Part shown: positions 35,990 through 45,669 of the stretch, in pieces
Layout of the letters: each line of letters starts with the position of its first letter
Numbering within the stretch: position 1 is the stretch's first letter
Origin: Mycolicibacterium sp. YH-1
GTDB taxonomy: Bacteria > Actinomycetota > Actinomycetes > Mycobacteriales > Mycobacteriaceae
DNA length: 64,000 nt
Assembly: GCF_022557175.1 (NCBI RefSeq)
Contig: NZ_CP092915.1
Span: 3,348,001-3,412,000, forward strand
Direction of reading: 5' to 3'
Notes under the pieces: model-generated
What the model was told of the DNA's origin: nothing
The model's database searches: none
The model's input: the letters and a program-made list of their open reading frames with translations, nothing else
Made by a program: the position numbers and the translations under genes

Positions 35990-37273
35990 CTACCTCCGCG
36001 GTGTCCAGGCCACGGGTAGTCGTTTGATGCCGTGGATGAAGGCCGACTGCAGTCGGTCGGGTTCCTCGGTGGCAACCAGGTCCGGGATCTGCCGGTGTAG
36101 TTCCTCGAAGGCGACGGTGATCTCGCGGCGGGCAAGGTTCGCGCCAAGACAGAAGTGAGCTCCACCGCCGCCGAAGCCGACATGCGGGTTCGGGTGCCGC
36201 CGCAGGTCGAATGTCCACGGATCGGCGAACTTTGACTCGTCGCGGTTGGCCGACCCGTACCACAGCGTGACCTTGTCACCGGCACTGAGATCGACCCCGC
36301 CGAGTTCGAGATCGCGTGTGACGGTTCGGCGCATGTAGCTCACCGGTGACGCCCAGCGCACGATCTCCTCGACGGCGGTCGGTGCCATGCCCTCGTAGTC
36401 CTGCCACCACGCGTCGCGCTGATCGGTGAACCTGCTCAACGCCAGTACCCCGTGGCTGATCGCATTGCGGGTGGTCTCATTGCCCGCCACGACCAACAGA
36501 ATGAAGAAGGAGGCGACCTCGCTGGACGTGAGTCGCTCACCGTCCAGTTCGGCCTGCACCAGGGCGGTGGTCAGGTCGTCGCCGGGGTTGCTTCGACGGT
36601 CGTCGGCCAGTGCCGAGGCGTAGGCTCCGATATCCATCGCGACGCCGAAGAACTCGTCGAAGTCGGACGTGATGTCGGGATCGCCGAATCCCAGAATGAC
36701 GTTGGTCCAGTGGAAGATCCGCTGGTGGTCCGACTCGGGGATCCCCATCATGTCGCAGATGATCTGCAGCGGCAGTGGGCCGGCGAGTTCGGCGACGAGT
36801 TCGGCGTTGCCGTCGGGATGGTCGGCCAGCATCTTCGCGACCAGGCGTCGTGCTCGGTCCCGGACCGAGTCCTCAATGAGGGTGAGCACCCTCGGGGTGA
36901 AGGCACTGCGGACGATGTTGCGCAACCGGGTGTGGCGCGGGTCGTCCATCGCGATCATGGATCCGAAGTACTCGGCGAGTTCCGGGGTCTGATCGCCGAT
37001 GGTGATGCCGAGCGCCGAGCTGAACAACTCGGGGTGCCGGCTGGCGTGGAACACGTCGTCATACCGCGTGACGGCCCAGTGGCCGCGGCCCGGCTCGAAA
37101 CCATCCTGGACGAATTCGGGGTGATGCGACACGGGCGCCTCGCGGCGCAGTGTGGCGAAGGCGCCGTCGCGGATATCGTCGTCGAGGGCCCAGAAGTCCC
37201 ATGACCCGAGGTTGATATCGGAGAGCGGCACGTCGGGCGGCACCGTTCCGTTGACTCGCTGCACCACACCCAT
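35990..37273 (-). CDS. cyp124: Cytochrome P450, CYP124 type
   Basis: A 427-residue P450 very like M. tuberculosis CYP124, which omega-hydroxylates methyl-branched lipids and cholesterol-derived side chains. The shared N terminus (RVNGTVPP... LGSWDFWALDDDIRDGAF) and the segment PLQIICDMMGIPESDHQRIF are diagnostic. The I-helix is VVAGNETTRNAISHG, ExxR is AVEEIVRWASP and the haem loop is FGGGGAHFCLGANLA. It probably helps oxidise sterol or branched-lipid side chains. This window also holds a CYP125-type enzyme. It may be a paralogue of the canonical cyp124. Confidence 0.9.
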   Translation of the reverse strand: MGVVQRVNGTVPPDVPLSDINLGSWDFWALDDDIRDGAFATLRREAPVSHHPEFVQDGFEPGRGHWAVTRYDDVFHASRHPELFSSALGITIGDQTPELAEYFGSMIAMDDPRHTRLRNIVRSAFTPRVLTLIEDSVRDRARRLVAKMLADHPDGNAELVAELAGPLPLQIICDMMGIPESDHQRIFHWTNVILGFGDPDITSDFDEFFGVAMDIGAYASALADDRRSNPGDDLTTALVQAELDGERLTSSEVASFFILLVVAGNETTRNAISHGVLALSRFTDQRDAWWQDYEGMAPTAVEEIVRWASPVSYMRRTVTRDLELGGVDLSAGDKVTLWYGSANRDESKFADPWTFDLRRHPNPHVGFGGGGAHFCLGANLARREITVAFEELHRQIPDLVATEEPDRLQSAFIHGIKRLPVAWTPRR

Positions 37274-37402
37274 ATCGCATCACCTCATCGTCGAGAACAT
37301 GCTCCCGCCGAGATTAGACCCGCCCGGCGTCACCGGCTCGCGGACTGGCCGAGGTGTCGGCGACCCGCCAAAAACATGGCGGCCGTCAATTTCCTCCCAC
37401 AG

Positions 37403-37441
37403 TTAGGTTACCCTTGGATAAATTAAGTTAGGCTAGCCAAA
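37403..37441. promoter_or_regulatory. Tandem IdeR iron-box-like motifs upstream of PPE gene
   Basis: TTAAGTTAGGCTAGCCAAA (37423-37441) matches 16 of 19 iron-box positions. A weaker match, TTAGGTTACCCTTGGATAA (37403-37421), abuts it. They lie about 53 bp before the PPE start at 37494, where bound IdeR would repress transcription in iron-replete cells. Confidence 0.75.
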
Positions 37442-37493
37442 GCTACGAAAGGATGTGCCGGGCCCGGTGTGCGGCTGCCCGGACAAAACGCCG

Positions 37494-39065
37494 ATGACCG
37501 CTCCCGTGTGGATGGCGCTGCCCCCAGAGGTGCACTCGACGCTGCTCAGTGGGGGGCCGGGCGCCGGACCGCTCCTGGCGGCAGCCGGCGCATGGAGTTC
37601 ATTGAGCGCCGAGTACGCCGCGGCGGCCGCTGAACTCAGTGCACTGATGGGCACCGTGCTCGGCGGATCCTGGACAGGGTCCAGCGCCGACCGGTACTTC
37701 GCCGCACACACGCCCTACCTGGCCTGGCTGTCTCAGGCGAGCGCCAACAGCGCCGTCGTGGCACTCCAGATCGAGGCGGCGGCCGCGTCCTACTCCGCGG
37801 CATTGGCGACCATGCCCACCCTCGCCGAGCTGGCCGCCAACCACACCACTCGCGGCGTGCTGGTGGCGACCAACTTCCTGGGCATCAACACGATCCCGAT
37901 CGCGCTCAATGAGGCCGACTACGCCCGGATGTGGGTGCAGGCCGCCACGACCATGAGCATCTACCAGGCCATCACCGGGGTAGCGGTGACATCAGCACCG
38001 CACACCGCACCGTCGCCGCTGCTGCTCGCACCCGGTGTCGGCGAGGCGGGCACCGCCTCGGCCACGGGGATGCAGTCGAGGGCGCAGATGAGCGCCGCGG
38101 AATCAGCTTCGGCGCTGGCCTTCGCGGATCCGATCGAGGAGCTGCTGTCAGGCTCCGAGCACTTCCTCAGCATGTACCGAGCGCTCAAACAGTTGGTGAC
38201 CAACCCGATCGGCACCATCTATCAGATCATCGTCGACTTCGCGACGAGCCCGTCGACCGCGATGGTCACCTGGCTGCCGTTGATGTACGTCTTCGCCTAC
38301 GCGGCGACCTTCGCCGTGATGGGCACGCCGATCTACGCCGCGGTCGCGGGCGCTGCGGCCGGGGTGGCCCTCCCGCTGGCTCTTGGGTTGGCCGGGATGG
38401 CCCAGGCCTACAACATCCCGATCGATGAACCCGCGCCGGTCGTTGCCAGCCCCGCCGACCAGCCGAGTGCGGTTGCGATGCCAGGTACACCGGCCAGTGC
38501 GGCGAGTGCCGCCGCACCTGCCGCGCCTGCGCCCACGGCCAGCGCAGCGGCACCGGCACCGGCGCCGACGCCCGTGCCCGCCGGTGCCGAGGGTGTGGGG
38601 TACGCGATCCGCGGCGATGGGCCGGGCTTCGGCTTCGGCCCGCCGATGCGCAACAGCGCGGGAGCGGTGGCGCACGCCCCGAACAGTGCGGCGGCTGCGG
38701 TTGGCGCGGCCGCGTTGGCCTCCAGCCGTGCGAAGTCGAAGGCGCGCAAGCGGCGCGGCGCTGCCGCCAAGGAACGCGGCTATCGCTACGAGTTCATGAC
38801 CATCGACGATGACATCCCGACGCCATCCGGTGAGGGGAAGCCGGCAGCCACCACCGCATCGGGTCACGGCGCAGGGAGACTTGGACTCACCGGCGCCGCC
38901 ACGAAGCTCACCGGCACCGCCACGAAGTCCGTGGCCACCGCCCCCGGCGGGCTGACAACGCTGGCCGGTGACCCGTTCGGCAACAGCACGACACTTCCGA
39001 TGTTGCCCGGAAGCTGGGGCGTCGGCGACGAGGGCGAGGAGTCGTCGGGCGGCCGGACCGACTAG
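37494..39065 (+). CDS. PPE-family protein
   Basis: A 523-residue PPE protein, secreted or cell-surface in mycobacteria through type VII systems. The N-terminal domain begins [15 protein letters not shown] and has the canonical WxG-like [10 protein letters not shown] and [37 protein letters not shown]. The C-terminal part has hydrophobic helices (about 250-310), a long Ala/Pro region and a basic/acidic ending that includes [13 protein letters not shown]. An in-frame GTG 13 codons upstream is possible. No PE partner or ESX genes are beside it. Two iron-box motifs upstream suggest IdeR repression, as for PPE37 of M. tuberculosis. Confidence 0.92.
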   Translation: MTAPVWMALPPEVHSTLLSGGPGAGPLLAAAGAWSSLSAEYAAAAAELSALMGTVLGGSWTGSSADRYFAAHTPYLAWLSQASANSAVVALQIEAAAASYSAALATMPTLAELAANHTTRGVLVATNFLGINTIPIALNEADYARMWVQAATTMSIYQAITGVAVTSAPHTAPSPLLLAPGVGEAGTASATGMQSRAQMSAAESASALAFADPIEELLSGSEHFLSMYRALKQLVTNPIGTIYQIIVDFATSPSTAMVTWLPLMYVFAYAATFAVMGTPIYAAVAGAAAGVALPLALGLAGMAQAYNIPIDEPAPVVASPADQPSAVAMPGTPASAASAAAPAAPAPTASAAAPAPAPTPVPAGAEGVGYAIRGDGPGFGFGPPMRNSAGAVAHAPNSAAAAVGAAALASSRAKSKARKRRGAAAKERGYRYEFMTIDDDIPTPSGEGKPAATTASGHGAGRLGLTGAATKLTGTATKSVATAPGGLTTLAGDPFGNSTTLPMLPGSWGVGDEGEESSGGRTD

Positions 39066-39502
39066 TCCCCGGGCCGCGACTCATGGCCCTGACGGCCGTG
39101 GGTGCGCCTGCGCTCCTTCATATCGGCCTCGTACGCGTGACGCAGGCCCAGCTGCAGTTCGTCACGCACGGCGCGTTCGTGACGGCGGAACTCCGACCAG
39201 TACCCGTCGTCGAACTCCTCCATGATCTGGAACGTCCAGCGCCCGTGCAGCACGTTGAGCCCGACGAGTTCCGTCTCGATGCGATCGGCGATCGCGTCGT
39301 GTCCTGCTGCTCGCAGCTCGTCGCAAGCGTTCCCGAGTACCAGGTCGGCATGGCCGATGAGCTGGTGAAACGAGTACAGATGGCCACGCGCGCGCTCGAC
39401 GTACTCCAGCGCCTCCGACACCTTCCCGACCGCTGCGATGGTGTCGTCGTCCACGCCAGGGGGACGTCGCTGCGGACCGTACGCATCATCGCGCTCGCTC
39501 AT
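39062..39502 (-). CDS. Conserved hypothetical protein
   Basis: I do not recognise a family with certainty for this 146-residue soluble protein. It is largely helical, with the segments [23 protein letters not shown] and [33 protein letters not shown], and a basic tail. It resembles actinobacterial hypothetical proteins of similar length. Its stop overlaps the PPE stop by four bases. The start ATG at 39502 is divergent from the BVMO gene. Confidence 0.7.
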   Translation of the reverse strand: MSERDDAYGPQRRPPGVDDDTIAAVGKVSEALEYVERARGHLYSFHQLIGHADLVLGNACDELRAAGHDAIADRIETELVGLNVLHGRWTFQIMEEFDDGYWSEFRRHERAVRDELQLGLRHAYEADMKERRRTHGRQGHESRPGD

Positions 39503-39597
39503 TCAAGATCAGTACCCCGCCTGAGGGCACATCAACCGCGGCGGGCCATTCCTCCGATACCCTGCGTCGCGGTGCCGCGCCGTGATAGCACCTTGGG

Positions 39598-41538
39598 GTG
39601 CGGAACTCACATGCGGGACAACCCTTTACGACCTCTGACGAGGAGATCGCCGATGCACTGCTCGACGTCAGCATTCCGACGCTGATCTTGTCGCTGGTGC
39701 ACATGTCGGGGAATCCGGAGCTGATCCGGGGCGCGCTCAAGCCCGCAGGCCTGTTCCTCAACGAGGTGCAGGGATACATGTCCGAGCAGGACAAGGCCGC
39801 CGCGCGTGACCTCGCCGTCGGGGTGATCGCGGACTACCGCGACCGCGGCTGCCCCGAGCCCGAGCCGGTGGGCGCCGAGCTGCTCAAGGAGATGATGGAG
39901 TGGCTGGTCTGCGAGCCCGTACCCGATGAGTACGTGCCGCTGCTGCTCGAGGAGATGGAGCTCGACGGTGTCGATCAGCGAGCCACCCGCGTCGACGACC
40001 CGGCGTCCGCGGATGCAGAAGCGCGTGCCGAGTTCCCCGTCGTCGTGATCGGCTGCGGCGAGTCCGGGTTGCTGGCCGGCATCCGCCTCAAGGAGGCCGG
40101 CATCCCGTTCACCATCATCGAGCGCAATGCGGGCGTGGGCGGAACCTGGTATCAGAACACCTACCCGGGCGCCCGCGTCGACGTGGGAAACCACTTCTAC
40201 TGCTACAGCTTCGAACCGACCGACCAGTGGACGCACTACTTCGCCGAGCAACCCGAACTCCAGGCGTACTTCGAGGACGTCGCAGCGCGGTACGGCATCG
40301 GCCCGCACATCAGGTTCGACACGGAGGTGACGGGTGCGATATGGGATGACGCAGAAGCGTCCTGGACGGTGTCGGTGCGCGACGGCGATGGCAACCCGTC
40401 CACCCTGTCCGCGCGGGCGCTCATCAGCGCGGTGGGCCAGCTGAACCGGCCCAAGACTCCCGATATCGCCGGCCAGACCGACTTCACCGGTCCGGCCTTC
40501 CACTCCGCGGAGTGGGATCACTCGGTGGACCTGCGCGGTAAGCGCGTCGCGATGATCGGCGCCGGGGCCAGCGGATTCCAGATCGCACCGGCCATTGCCG
40601 AGGAGACCGAGCACCTCACGGTGTTCCAGCGCACCGCGCAGTGGATGTTTCCCAACCCGAACTACCACGTCGAGGTGGGCCCGGGCGTGCAGTGGGCACT
40701 GCGGCATCTGCCCTTCTACGGGCGCTGGTACCGGTTCTTGCTGTTCTGGCCCGGTTGTGACAAGGGGCTGGACGCCGCGCGGGTCGATCCGGACTATCCC
40801 GATCAGCAGCGTGCGGTCAGTGAGATCAGCGAGATCACCCGGCTGGTCTTCACCGAGTGGATCACCAGCCAGCTCGGGGATGACGCCGACCTGGCCGCCA
40901 AGGTGGTGCCGGACTATCCGGCCACCGGCAAGCGCACCCTGCAGGACAACGGCAGCTGGCTGCGCACCCTGACGCGTGACGACGTCGACCTGGTACGGAC
41001 GCCGATCGCCCGCATCGAGTCCGATGCCGTGGTCACCGAGGACGGGAGCCGCCACCCCGCCGACGTCATCGTCTACGCCACGGGCTTCCATGCCAACAAG
41101 GTGATGTGGCCGATGTCGATCGTCGGGCGGGACGGGGAGGACCTCTGTACGCGGTGGGGTGAACGTCCCGTCGCCTATCTGGGCATCACGGTGCCCGGGT
41201 ACCCGAACCTGTTCTGCATGTACGGCCCGGGCACCAACCTGGCCAGTGGCGGCAGCCTGATATTCCACTCCGAGTGCCAGATGCGCTACATCACCGCGTG
41301 TTTGGAGCACCTGATCGGCAGTGGCCACAGGTCGATGGAACCCCGGCAGGATCGCTGCGACGACTGGGTTCGGCGCAGCCAGGACGAAATGAGCAGGATG
41401 GTGTGGGCGCAGCCGTCCATCACTCACTCGTTCTACAAGAACAGCTTCGGCGAGGTGTACACACTCAGCCCGTGGCGGCTGGTGGACTACTGGACCTGGA
41501 CGCGCGACGTCGACGCGGGTGACTTCGTACTCCGCTGA
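39598..41538 (+). CDS. Type I Baeyer-Villiger monooxygenase, HAPMO-like
   Basis: A 646-residue FAD/NADPH enzyme that inserts oxygen next to a ketone. The first Rossmann motif is VIGCGESGLLAGI (about residue 150), the BVMO fingerprint is FTGPAFHSAEW, and the second is MIGAGASGFQIAPAI. A helical N-terminal extension of about 140 residues precedes the FAD motif, as in 4-hydroxyacetophenone monooxygenases. The GTG at 39598 retains this extension. The substrate is unknown, but the mycobacterial setting and nearby P450s suggest steroid or aryl ketones. Confidence 0.9.
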   Translation: MRNSHAGQPFTTSDEEIADALLDVSIPTLILSLVHMSGNPELIRGALKPAGLFLNEVQGYMSEQDKAAARDLAVGVIADYRDRGCPEPEPVGAELLKEMMEWLVCEPVPDEYVPLLLEEMELDGVDQRATRVDDPASADAEARAEFPVVVIGCGESGLLAGIRLKEAGIPFTIIERNAGVGGTWYQNTYPGARVDVGNHFYCYSFEPTDQWTHYFAEQPELQAYFEDVAARYGIGPHIRFDTEVTGAIWDDAEASWTVSVRDGDGNPSTLSARALISAVGQLNRPKTPDIAGQTDFTGPAFHSAEWDHSVDLRGKRVAMIGAGASGFQIAPAIAEETEHLTVFQRTAQWMFPNPNYHVEVGPGVQWALRHLPFYGRWYRFLLFWPGCDKGLDAARVDPDYPDQQRAVSEISEITRLVFTEWITSQLGDDADLAAKVVPDYPATGKRTLQDNGSWLRTLTRDDVDLVRTPIARIESDAVVTEDGSRHPADVIVYATGFHANKVMWPMSIVGRDGEDLCTRWGERPVAYLGITVPGYPNLFCMYGPGTNLASGGSLIFHSECQMRYITACLEHLIGSGHRSMEPRQDRCDDWVRRSQDEMSRMVWAQPSITHSFYKNSFGEVYTLSPWRLVDYWTWTRDVDAGDFVLR

Positions 41539-41905
41539 AGATGGCACCGGCTGCCAGCAGCAAACGATCACCAGCGAGGCGCTGCCATCGAATCAGCAAC
41601 CACACCAGCAACATCCATTGCATGGGCGCCAGGCCGTAGGGGGTCAACCAGTGGCTCGCGAACGACGTCCACAAAGCGGTGACCTGGGCAGCGGCGACGA
41701 AAAGCTGTGCGCGGCGGTCGCATCCGATCTCATGTGCAATCAGGGCGGCGAACGCTGGCGCTGGGGGGCGGCTGGTCGGCCGAACCCCGGTTCAGGTGTT
41801 ACCGGCCGATGGCCAGCATGTACACCTCGTCGAACCAGTATCCGCGGCCGAATATTGTTGTAGTGCAATGCAGAATCGCGATATCCCGGAGATCGCCAGC
41901 ACACC
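41533..41905 (-). pseudogene. Decayed ArnT/PMT-like glycosyltransferase fragment
   Basis: On the reverse strand GRGYWFDEVYMLAIGR and GSADQPP match the N-terminal donor/active loop of polyprenol-phosphate-mannose-type (ArnT/PMT) membrane glycosyltransferases. A TAA (41799-41801) interrupts them. Just beyond, at a run of six G (41763-41768), the frame shifts into AALIAHEIGCDRRAQL and HWLTPYGLAPMQWMLLVWLL, again typical of the family. Some 30 residues of the family seem deleted at that point, and everything after the first TM hairpin is lost. The fragment ends at the BVMO stop. Confidence 0.72.
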
Positions 41906-42138
41906 CCGAGTAGCAAACTCCGGGTCCGTCCGCCCATCGTCGGTCATCGACGCCGACACTGACGGGTGGGGACACCGTGCCGGTAACGCTCTGCGCGGCG
42001 GCGACGATGATCAAAGTAGGGTCACATTTGGGGTCACATCAGGGTGTGCGAAACGAGCGTGACCGCGTCGGCATCGGATTGCACGGGAAGTCATCTCGTG
42101 GTATTCGCCGTCGATGGTCACGGGTAGGAGTGACGACA
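41906..42138. other. Non-coding region before secreted protein gene
   Basis: I see no convincing gene here. The region contains the remains upstream of the glycosyltransferase fragment and the promoter of the 42139 gene. Confidence 0.5.
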
Positions 42139-42582
42139 ATGAAGCTGCGCAGGATCGCCGAGTTGACGGCGACCGCCGTGATCGCGAGCGGACTGGCCAT
42201 GGGTTCGGCCGTTGGGGCAGCGCCCGTGACGTCCGCCGCACCAGCGGCGCCGGTACCGCTGAAGCCAGGACACGGGGGAGACGACTGGTGCCGCCCGTGG
42301 TGTGACAACGGCAACAACGGCAACGGCCGCGGCGGAGGACCCAAGTGGGACAAGGGCCCGTGGTGGGCCAACAACAAGCACGACTGGTGGGACGACCGCA
42401 ACGGAGCACCGCCGTGGGGTTGGGGACCGCCGCCGCCGTACCACTGGAACGGTGGGCCGCTGCCGCAGTACATCGACTACTACGGCTATCGGGCCAATCC
42501 GGTGTGGAACGACGGCAACCGGCAGTGGGGAATCTGGGTGCTCGGGCAGTGGATCCCGGTCTTCGGCGTCGGGGTGAACTAG
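42139..42582 (+). CDS. Small secreted Trp/Gly-rich protein
   Basis: I do not recognise a named family for this 147-residue protein. It has a signal peptide of about 34 residues (RIAELTATAVIASGLAMGSA). The mature part is rich in Trp, Gly, Asn, Pro and Tyr, with DDWCRPWCDN (a close Cys pair) and PPWGWGPPPPYHW. It ends in the compact motif NRQWGIWVLGQWIPVFG. The start at 42139 follows GTAGGAG. Similar short Trp-rich exported proteins occur in other mycobacteria. Its stop overlaps the convergent SRPBCC gene by four bases. Confidence 0.75.
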   Translation: MKLRRIAELTATAVIASGLAMGSAVGAAPVTSAAPAAPVPLKPGHGGDDWCRPWCDNGNNGNGRGGGPKWDKGPWWANNKHDWWDDRNGAPPWGWGPPPPYHWNGGPLPQYIDYYGYRANPVWNDGNRQWGIWVLGQWIPVFGVGVN

Positions 42583-43046
42583 ACCGCGGGATCGTCGGCT
42601 TCGACGACGGCCTTGATCCGCTGCAACGTGGTGCGCATGTCGCGCTCGTTGCGTCGTCGTCGAAGCTGGCCGCCGAGCACGCCGAACAACGAGGTGAAAA
42701 GCCCCTCGGTCATGCGGAATGACTCGGTGACATCGGTGCCGCCGTCCACCTTCTCGAACCGGTAGTGCCAGTTGTTCACCGGCCGGTCGCCGACGAGCAC
42801 CTCGAAGCCGAACTCGCGGCCGGGATCACAGGCTGTCACTCTGCAGGTCGTCCAGTAGACGGGACCGATCTCATTGCGCCGGACGTGACCGCGGAACTTC
42901 GCGCCGAGCGCCGGACCGGTCGCACCGTCGAGCCATTCGGCTTCGAAGGTCTCCGGGGAGAACCTGCCGGTGTTCCGCACGTCGGAGACGAGGTCCCAGA
43001 TGGTCTGCGCGGGTGCCGACATAGGCACCGTCACGGATGCATGCAT
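42579..43046 (-). CDS. SRPBCC/polyketide-cyclase-like protein
   Basis: A 155-residue START-like (SRPBCC) fold protein: ASVTVPMSAPAQTIWDLVSDV starts the first strand and helix, GAKFRGHVRRN lies mid-protein, and the long C-terminal helix has RNERDMRTTLQRIKAVVE. These proteins bind small hydrophobic ligands; no specific activity can be assigned. It is divergent from the LLM oxidoreductase gene. Confidence 0.83.
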   Translation of the reverse strand: MHASVTVPMSAPAQTIWDLVSDVRNTGRFSPETFEAEWLDGATGPALGAKFRGHVRRNEIGPVYWTTCRVTACDPGREFGFEVLVGDRPVNNWHYRFEKVDGGTDVTESFRMTEGLFTSLFGVLGGQLRRRRNERDMRTTLQRIKAVVEADDPAV

Positions 43047-43104
43047 GAGCCCATTGTCAGACAGGCCAACGCGGCGCGAGTGGATATGGCGTTAACGTGG
43101 GCTC

Positions 43105-43989
43105 GTGATGAAGATCCGCTTCGGCGTCGGATTGGCCGGCGACACCGCACCCGAGGCCCTGCCCGCACTCGTCGATCGACTCGAAGCACTCGGCATCGAT
43201 TCACTGTGGTTCTCGGAGTTGGTGTACTCCAACGCGGTTGACCCGTTCGTCGGCATGGCGTTCGCCTTGTCCAGGACCGCGCGGCTCAAGGTCGGCACGT
43301 CAGTCGTGGTGCTACCCGGCCGCCATCCAGTCCTGGTCGCCAAGCAGTTGGCCTCATTGGCCGCGCTGGCACCCAAGCGGGTCCTTCCTGTGTTCGGGCT
43401 GCGTTCGGCACTGCCCGCCGAACGCGCGGCCTTCGTCGTGCCGGACGGACGCCGTGCGGCGGTCTTCGACGAGTCGTTGCGGTTGTTGAGGGCCGCTCTG
43501 GAATCCGACGGTACGAGCTTCTCGGGTGAGTTCTTCGATGTGCCGACGGTCGCGGTCCAACCCCGGCCTGCCGCGGGCCTCGACATCTGGCTTGGCGGCT
43601 CGGCGCCCGCAGGCTTCCAGCGCATCGGCCGTCTCGCGGACGGCTGGCTCGGCAGCTTCCTCACGCCCGACGAGGCGCGGCGCGGACGGGTGCTGATCGA
43701 GGAGGCGGCTGCTGATGCGGGGCGATCGATAGAACCCGACCACTTCGGCATCAACCTGGCGGTCAGCGACGCCGGACTCAGCGATGACCTCACCACAGCG
43801 GTACGCAGACGCAGACCCGACGTCGACCCCGCCGAACTGGTTGCCGACGGGTGGCCCGCGCTGCACCGCCTCATCGACGGCTACCTGAAGGCAGGCCTGA
43901 CCAAATTCGTGGTCCGCCCCGCCGACGGCGCCTCGATCGATGGGTTCGTCGACCGGTTCGCCGCCGAACTCCTGCCCCGGGAGAACTGA
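43105..43989 (+). CDS. LLM-class F420-dependent oxidoreductase
   Basis: A 294-residue luciferase-like TIM-barrel enzyme. The N terminus KIRFGVGLAGD, the segment GTSVVVLPGRHPVLVAKQLASL and DIWLGGSAPAGFQRIGRLADGW are typical of the mycobacterial F420-dependent branch, which reduces or dehydrogenates varied substrates. A GTG at 43105 and an ATG one codon later are both usable. It is monocistronic by spacing; the substrate is unknown. Confidence 0.85.
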   Translation: MMKIRFGVGLAGDTAPEALPALVDRLEALGIDSLWFSELVYSNAVDPFVGMAFALSRTARLKVGTSVVVLPGRHPVLVAKQLASLAALAPKRVLPVFGLRSALPAERAAFVVPDGRRAAVFDESLRLLRAALESDGTSFSGEFFDVPTVAVQPRPAAGLDIWLGGSAPAGFQRIGRLADGWLGSFLTPDEARRGRVLIEEAAADAGRSIEPDHFGINLAVSDAGLSDDLTTAVRRRRPDVDPAELVADGWPALHRLIDGYLKAGLTKFVVRPADGASIDGFVDRFAAELLPREN

Positions 43990-44385
43990 CACCACCGCCG
44001 CAACCACCTTCTGACCGTGGCCTGCGGCTTAGCCATGTTCGCACGGCGCCGCCGTGTAGCGGACGGGCAACCCGTGAACTTCATGATCACGCTCAGTGCG
44101 GGGCGTGCAGACCCCCCGGCACTTCGGTAACGGCGCAGATCAGCGGCAAAGGTCGCACAGCAAACTCCGAGGCCGGTCCTCATCCCGAACGCAGGCGTAG
44201 CTTCTCTCGGTGATTACGGCATGGTGACGTGGGGTAGAGAAGTGAATGTCCAATTCGCTGAGCCCGCGAAAACTCGGGTACTGTAAATAAGCTGCGCTGA
44301 TGTACGGGGGAGGCTCTCCAGCCGAGTGGAGCCACAGACGCAGCCGAAGAACATAGAGCCAGAAGGCTAGGATTTGCAAGAGACA
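43990..44385. other. Intergenic region upstream of mycolate methyltransferase
   Basis: These 396 bases hold no gene I can support. A -10-like TACTGTAAAT lies near 44280 and would give a 5' leader of about 100 bases before the methyltransferase. Confidence 0.5.
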
Positions 44386-45258
44386 ATGACCGACACAAAA
44401 GGCCTGAAGCCGAAGTTCGAAGACGTACAGGCGCATTACGATCTGTCTGACGACTTCTTCCGGCTGTTCCTCGATTCGACGCAGACGTACAGCTGTGCGT
44501 ACTTCGAACGCGACGATATGACGCTCGAAGAGGCGCAGCTCGCCAAGATCGACCTCTCACTGGGCAAGCTGGGCCTCGAGCCGGGCATGACGCTGCTCGA
44601 CATCGGCTGCGGCTGGGGCGCGACCCTGAAGCGCGCCATCGAGAAGTATGACGTCAACGTTGTCGGCTTGACGCTGAGCAAGAATCAGCAGGCCCACGTG
44701 CAGGGCGTGCTCGATCAGTCGGACAGTCCACGCACCAAGCGCGTACTCCTGGAGGGCTGGGAGCAATTCCACGAGCCCGTCGACCGCATCGTGTCGATCG
44801 GGGCCTTCGAGCACTTCGGTCGCGAGCGCTACGACGACTTCTTCAAGATGGCCTACGCGGCGCTGCCCAGCGGCGGCGTGATGATGCTGCACACCATCAT
44901 CAAGCCAAGCGATGCGGAGTTCACCGAACGCGGGCTGCCTCTGACCATGACGAAGCTCAAATTCTTCAAATTCATCATGGATGAGATCTTCCCGGGCGGT
45001 GAGCTGCCCCACGCCTCCAAGGTCGAGGAGCACGCGACCAAGGTCGGCTTCGAACTCACGCGGGTACAGCCACTCCGGCTGCATTACGCCCGCACGTTGG
45101 GCATCTGGGCGGCGGCGCTCCAGGCCCACCGCGACGAGGCCATCGCCATCCAGTCCGAAGAGGTCTACAACCGGTACATGAAGTACCTCACCGGCTGTGA
45201 GGAACTCTTCACCGAGGGCTACACCGACATCTGCCAGTTCACGCTGCGCAAGGACTGA
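44386..45258 (+). CDS. Mycolic acid cyclopropane/methoxy synthase (CmaA/MmaA family)
   Basis: A 290-residue SAM-dependent methyltransferase that modifies meromycolate chains. The signature FEDVQAHYDLSDDFFRLFLD, the SAM loop LLDIGCGWGATLKRAI, GLTLSKNQQAH, RIVSIGAFEHFG and the ending YMKYLTGCEELF are shared with M. tuberculosis CmaA1, MmaA1-4 and UmaA. Sequence alone does not settle whether it cyclopropanates, adds a methoxy/hydroxyl branch or makes trans unsaturation. The ATG at 44386 is preferred to a TTG four codons earlier. Confidence 0.93.
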   Translation: MTDTKGLKPKFEDVQAHYDLSDDFFRLFLDSTQTYSCAYFERDDMTLEEAQLAKIDLSLGKLGLEPGMTLLDIGCGWGATLKRAIEKYDVNVVGLTLSKNQQAHVQGVLDQSDSPRTKRVLLEGWEQFHEPVDRIVSIGAFEHFGRERYDDFFKMAYAALPSGGVMMLHTIIKPSDAEFTERGLPLTMTKLKFFKFIMDEIFPGGELPHASKVEEHATKVGFELTRVQPLRLHYARTLGIWAAALQAHRDEAIAIQSEEVYNRYMKYLTGCEELFTEGYTDICQFTLRKD

Positions 45259-45267
45259 CCAGCGCCG

Positions 45268-45645
45268 TCAGCAGGCAACGGGGTGTGACTCGCAATACGG
45301 CGTGGTCCCGGGGAACCGGTAGCGGTGCGAGGCGACCCACCGGTAGACAGCTTCCTGCAGCCTGCCCACCCCGGGCAATCGGTAGACGCGAAGCGGAAGT
45401 CGAGTGCCCCATGCGGCGGCCAGCGCAGCGTTGATCGCCTCGGCTCCGGCATACACCGTGCCCGTCGAGTCGCGCCACCAAGAGGACTCGTACATCCGCT
45501 CCTCGGAAACACCCAGCAGTTCGGCTGTGCCCGCCTGCTGAAACGGGCAGATTTCGAGATCGCCCGTCCGGTTCATTCGGACGATTCGGTTCACGGCGCG
45601 CGTGCACATGCCACATACGCCGTCGAAGTACAGCGTTCCAGTCAT
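45268..45645 (-). CDS. DCC-family (DUF393) thiol-disulfide oxidoreductase-like protein
   Basis: A 125-residue protein with the DCC signature at the N terminus: TLYFDGVCGMCTRAVNRIVR, giving the family's Asp and a Cys-x2-Cys redox pair. Mid-protein FQQAGTAELLG and the C-terminal LPGVGRLQEAVYRWVASHRYRF are typical. The redox role is predicted, not shown. It lies 9 bp from the convergent methyltransferase stop. Confidence 0.85.
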   Translation of the reverse strand: MTGTLYFDGVCGMCTRAVNRIVRMNRTGDLEICPFQQAGTAELLGVSEERMYESSWWRDSTGTVYAGAEAINAALAAAWGTRLPLRVYRLPGVGRLQEAVYRWVASHRYRFPGTTPYCESHPVAC

Positions 45646-45669
45646 GACCTCATTGTGCGCCTGGCCGCA

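Noticed and set aside
37494..39065. PPE gene as part of an ESX-3 locus
   Set aside because: No PE, EsxG/H or Ecc genes flank it; neighbours are a P450 and an unrelated hypothetical.
41799..42014. Reverse frame of 71 codons as a stand-alone small gene
   Set aside because: Its C-terminal half is the glycosyltransferase remnant and the rest is unrelated sequence; treated as part of the pseudogene.
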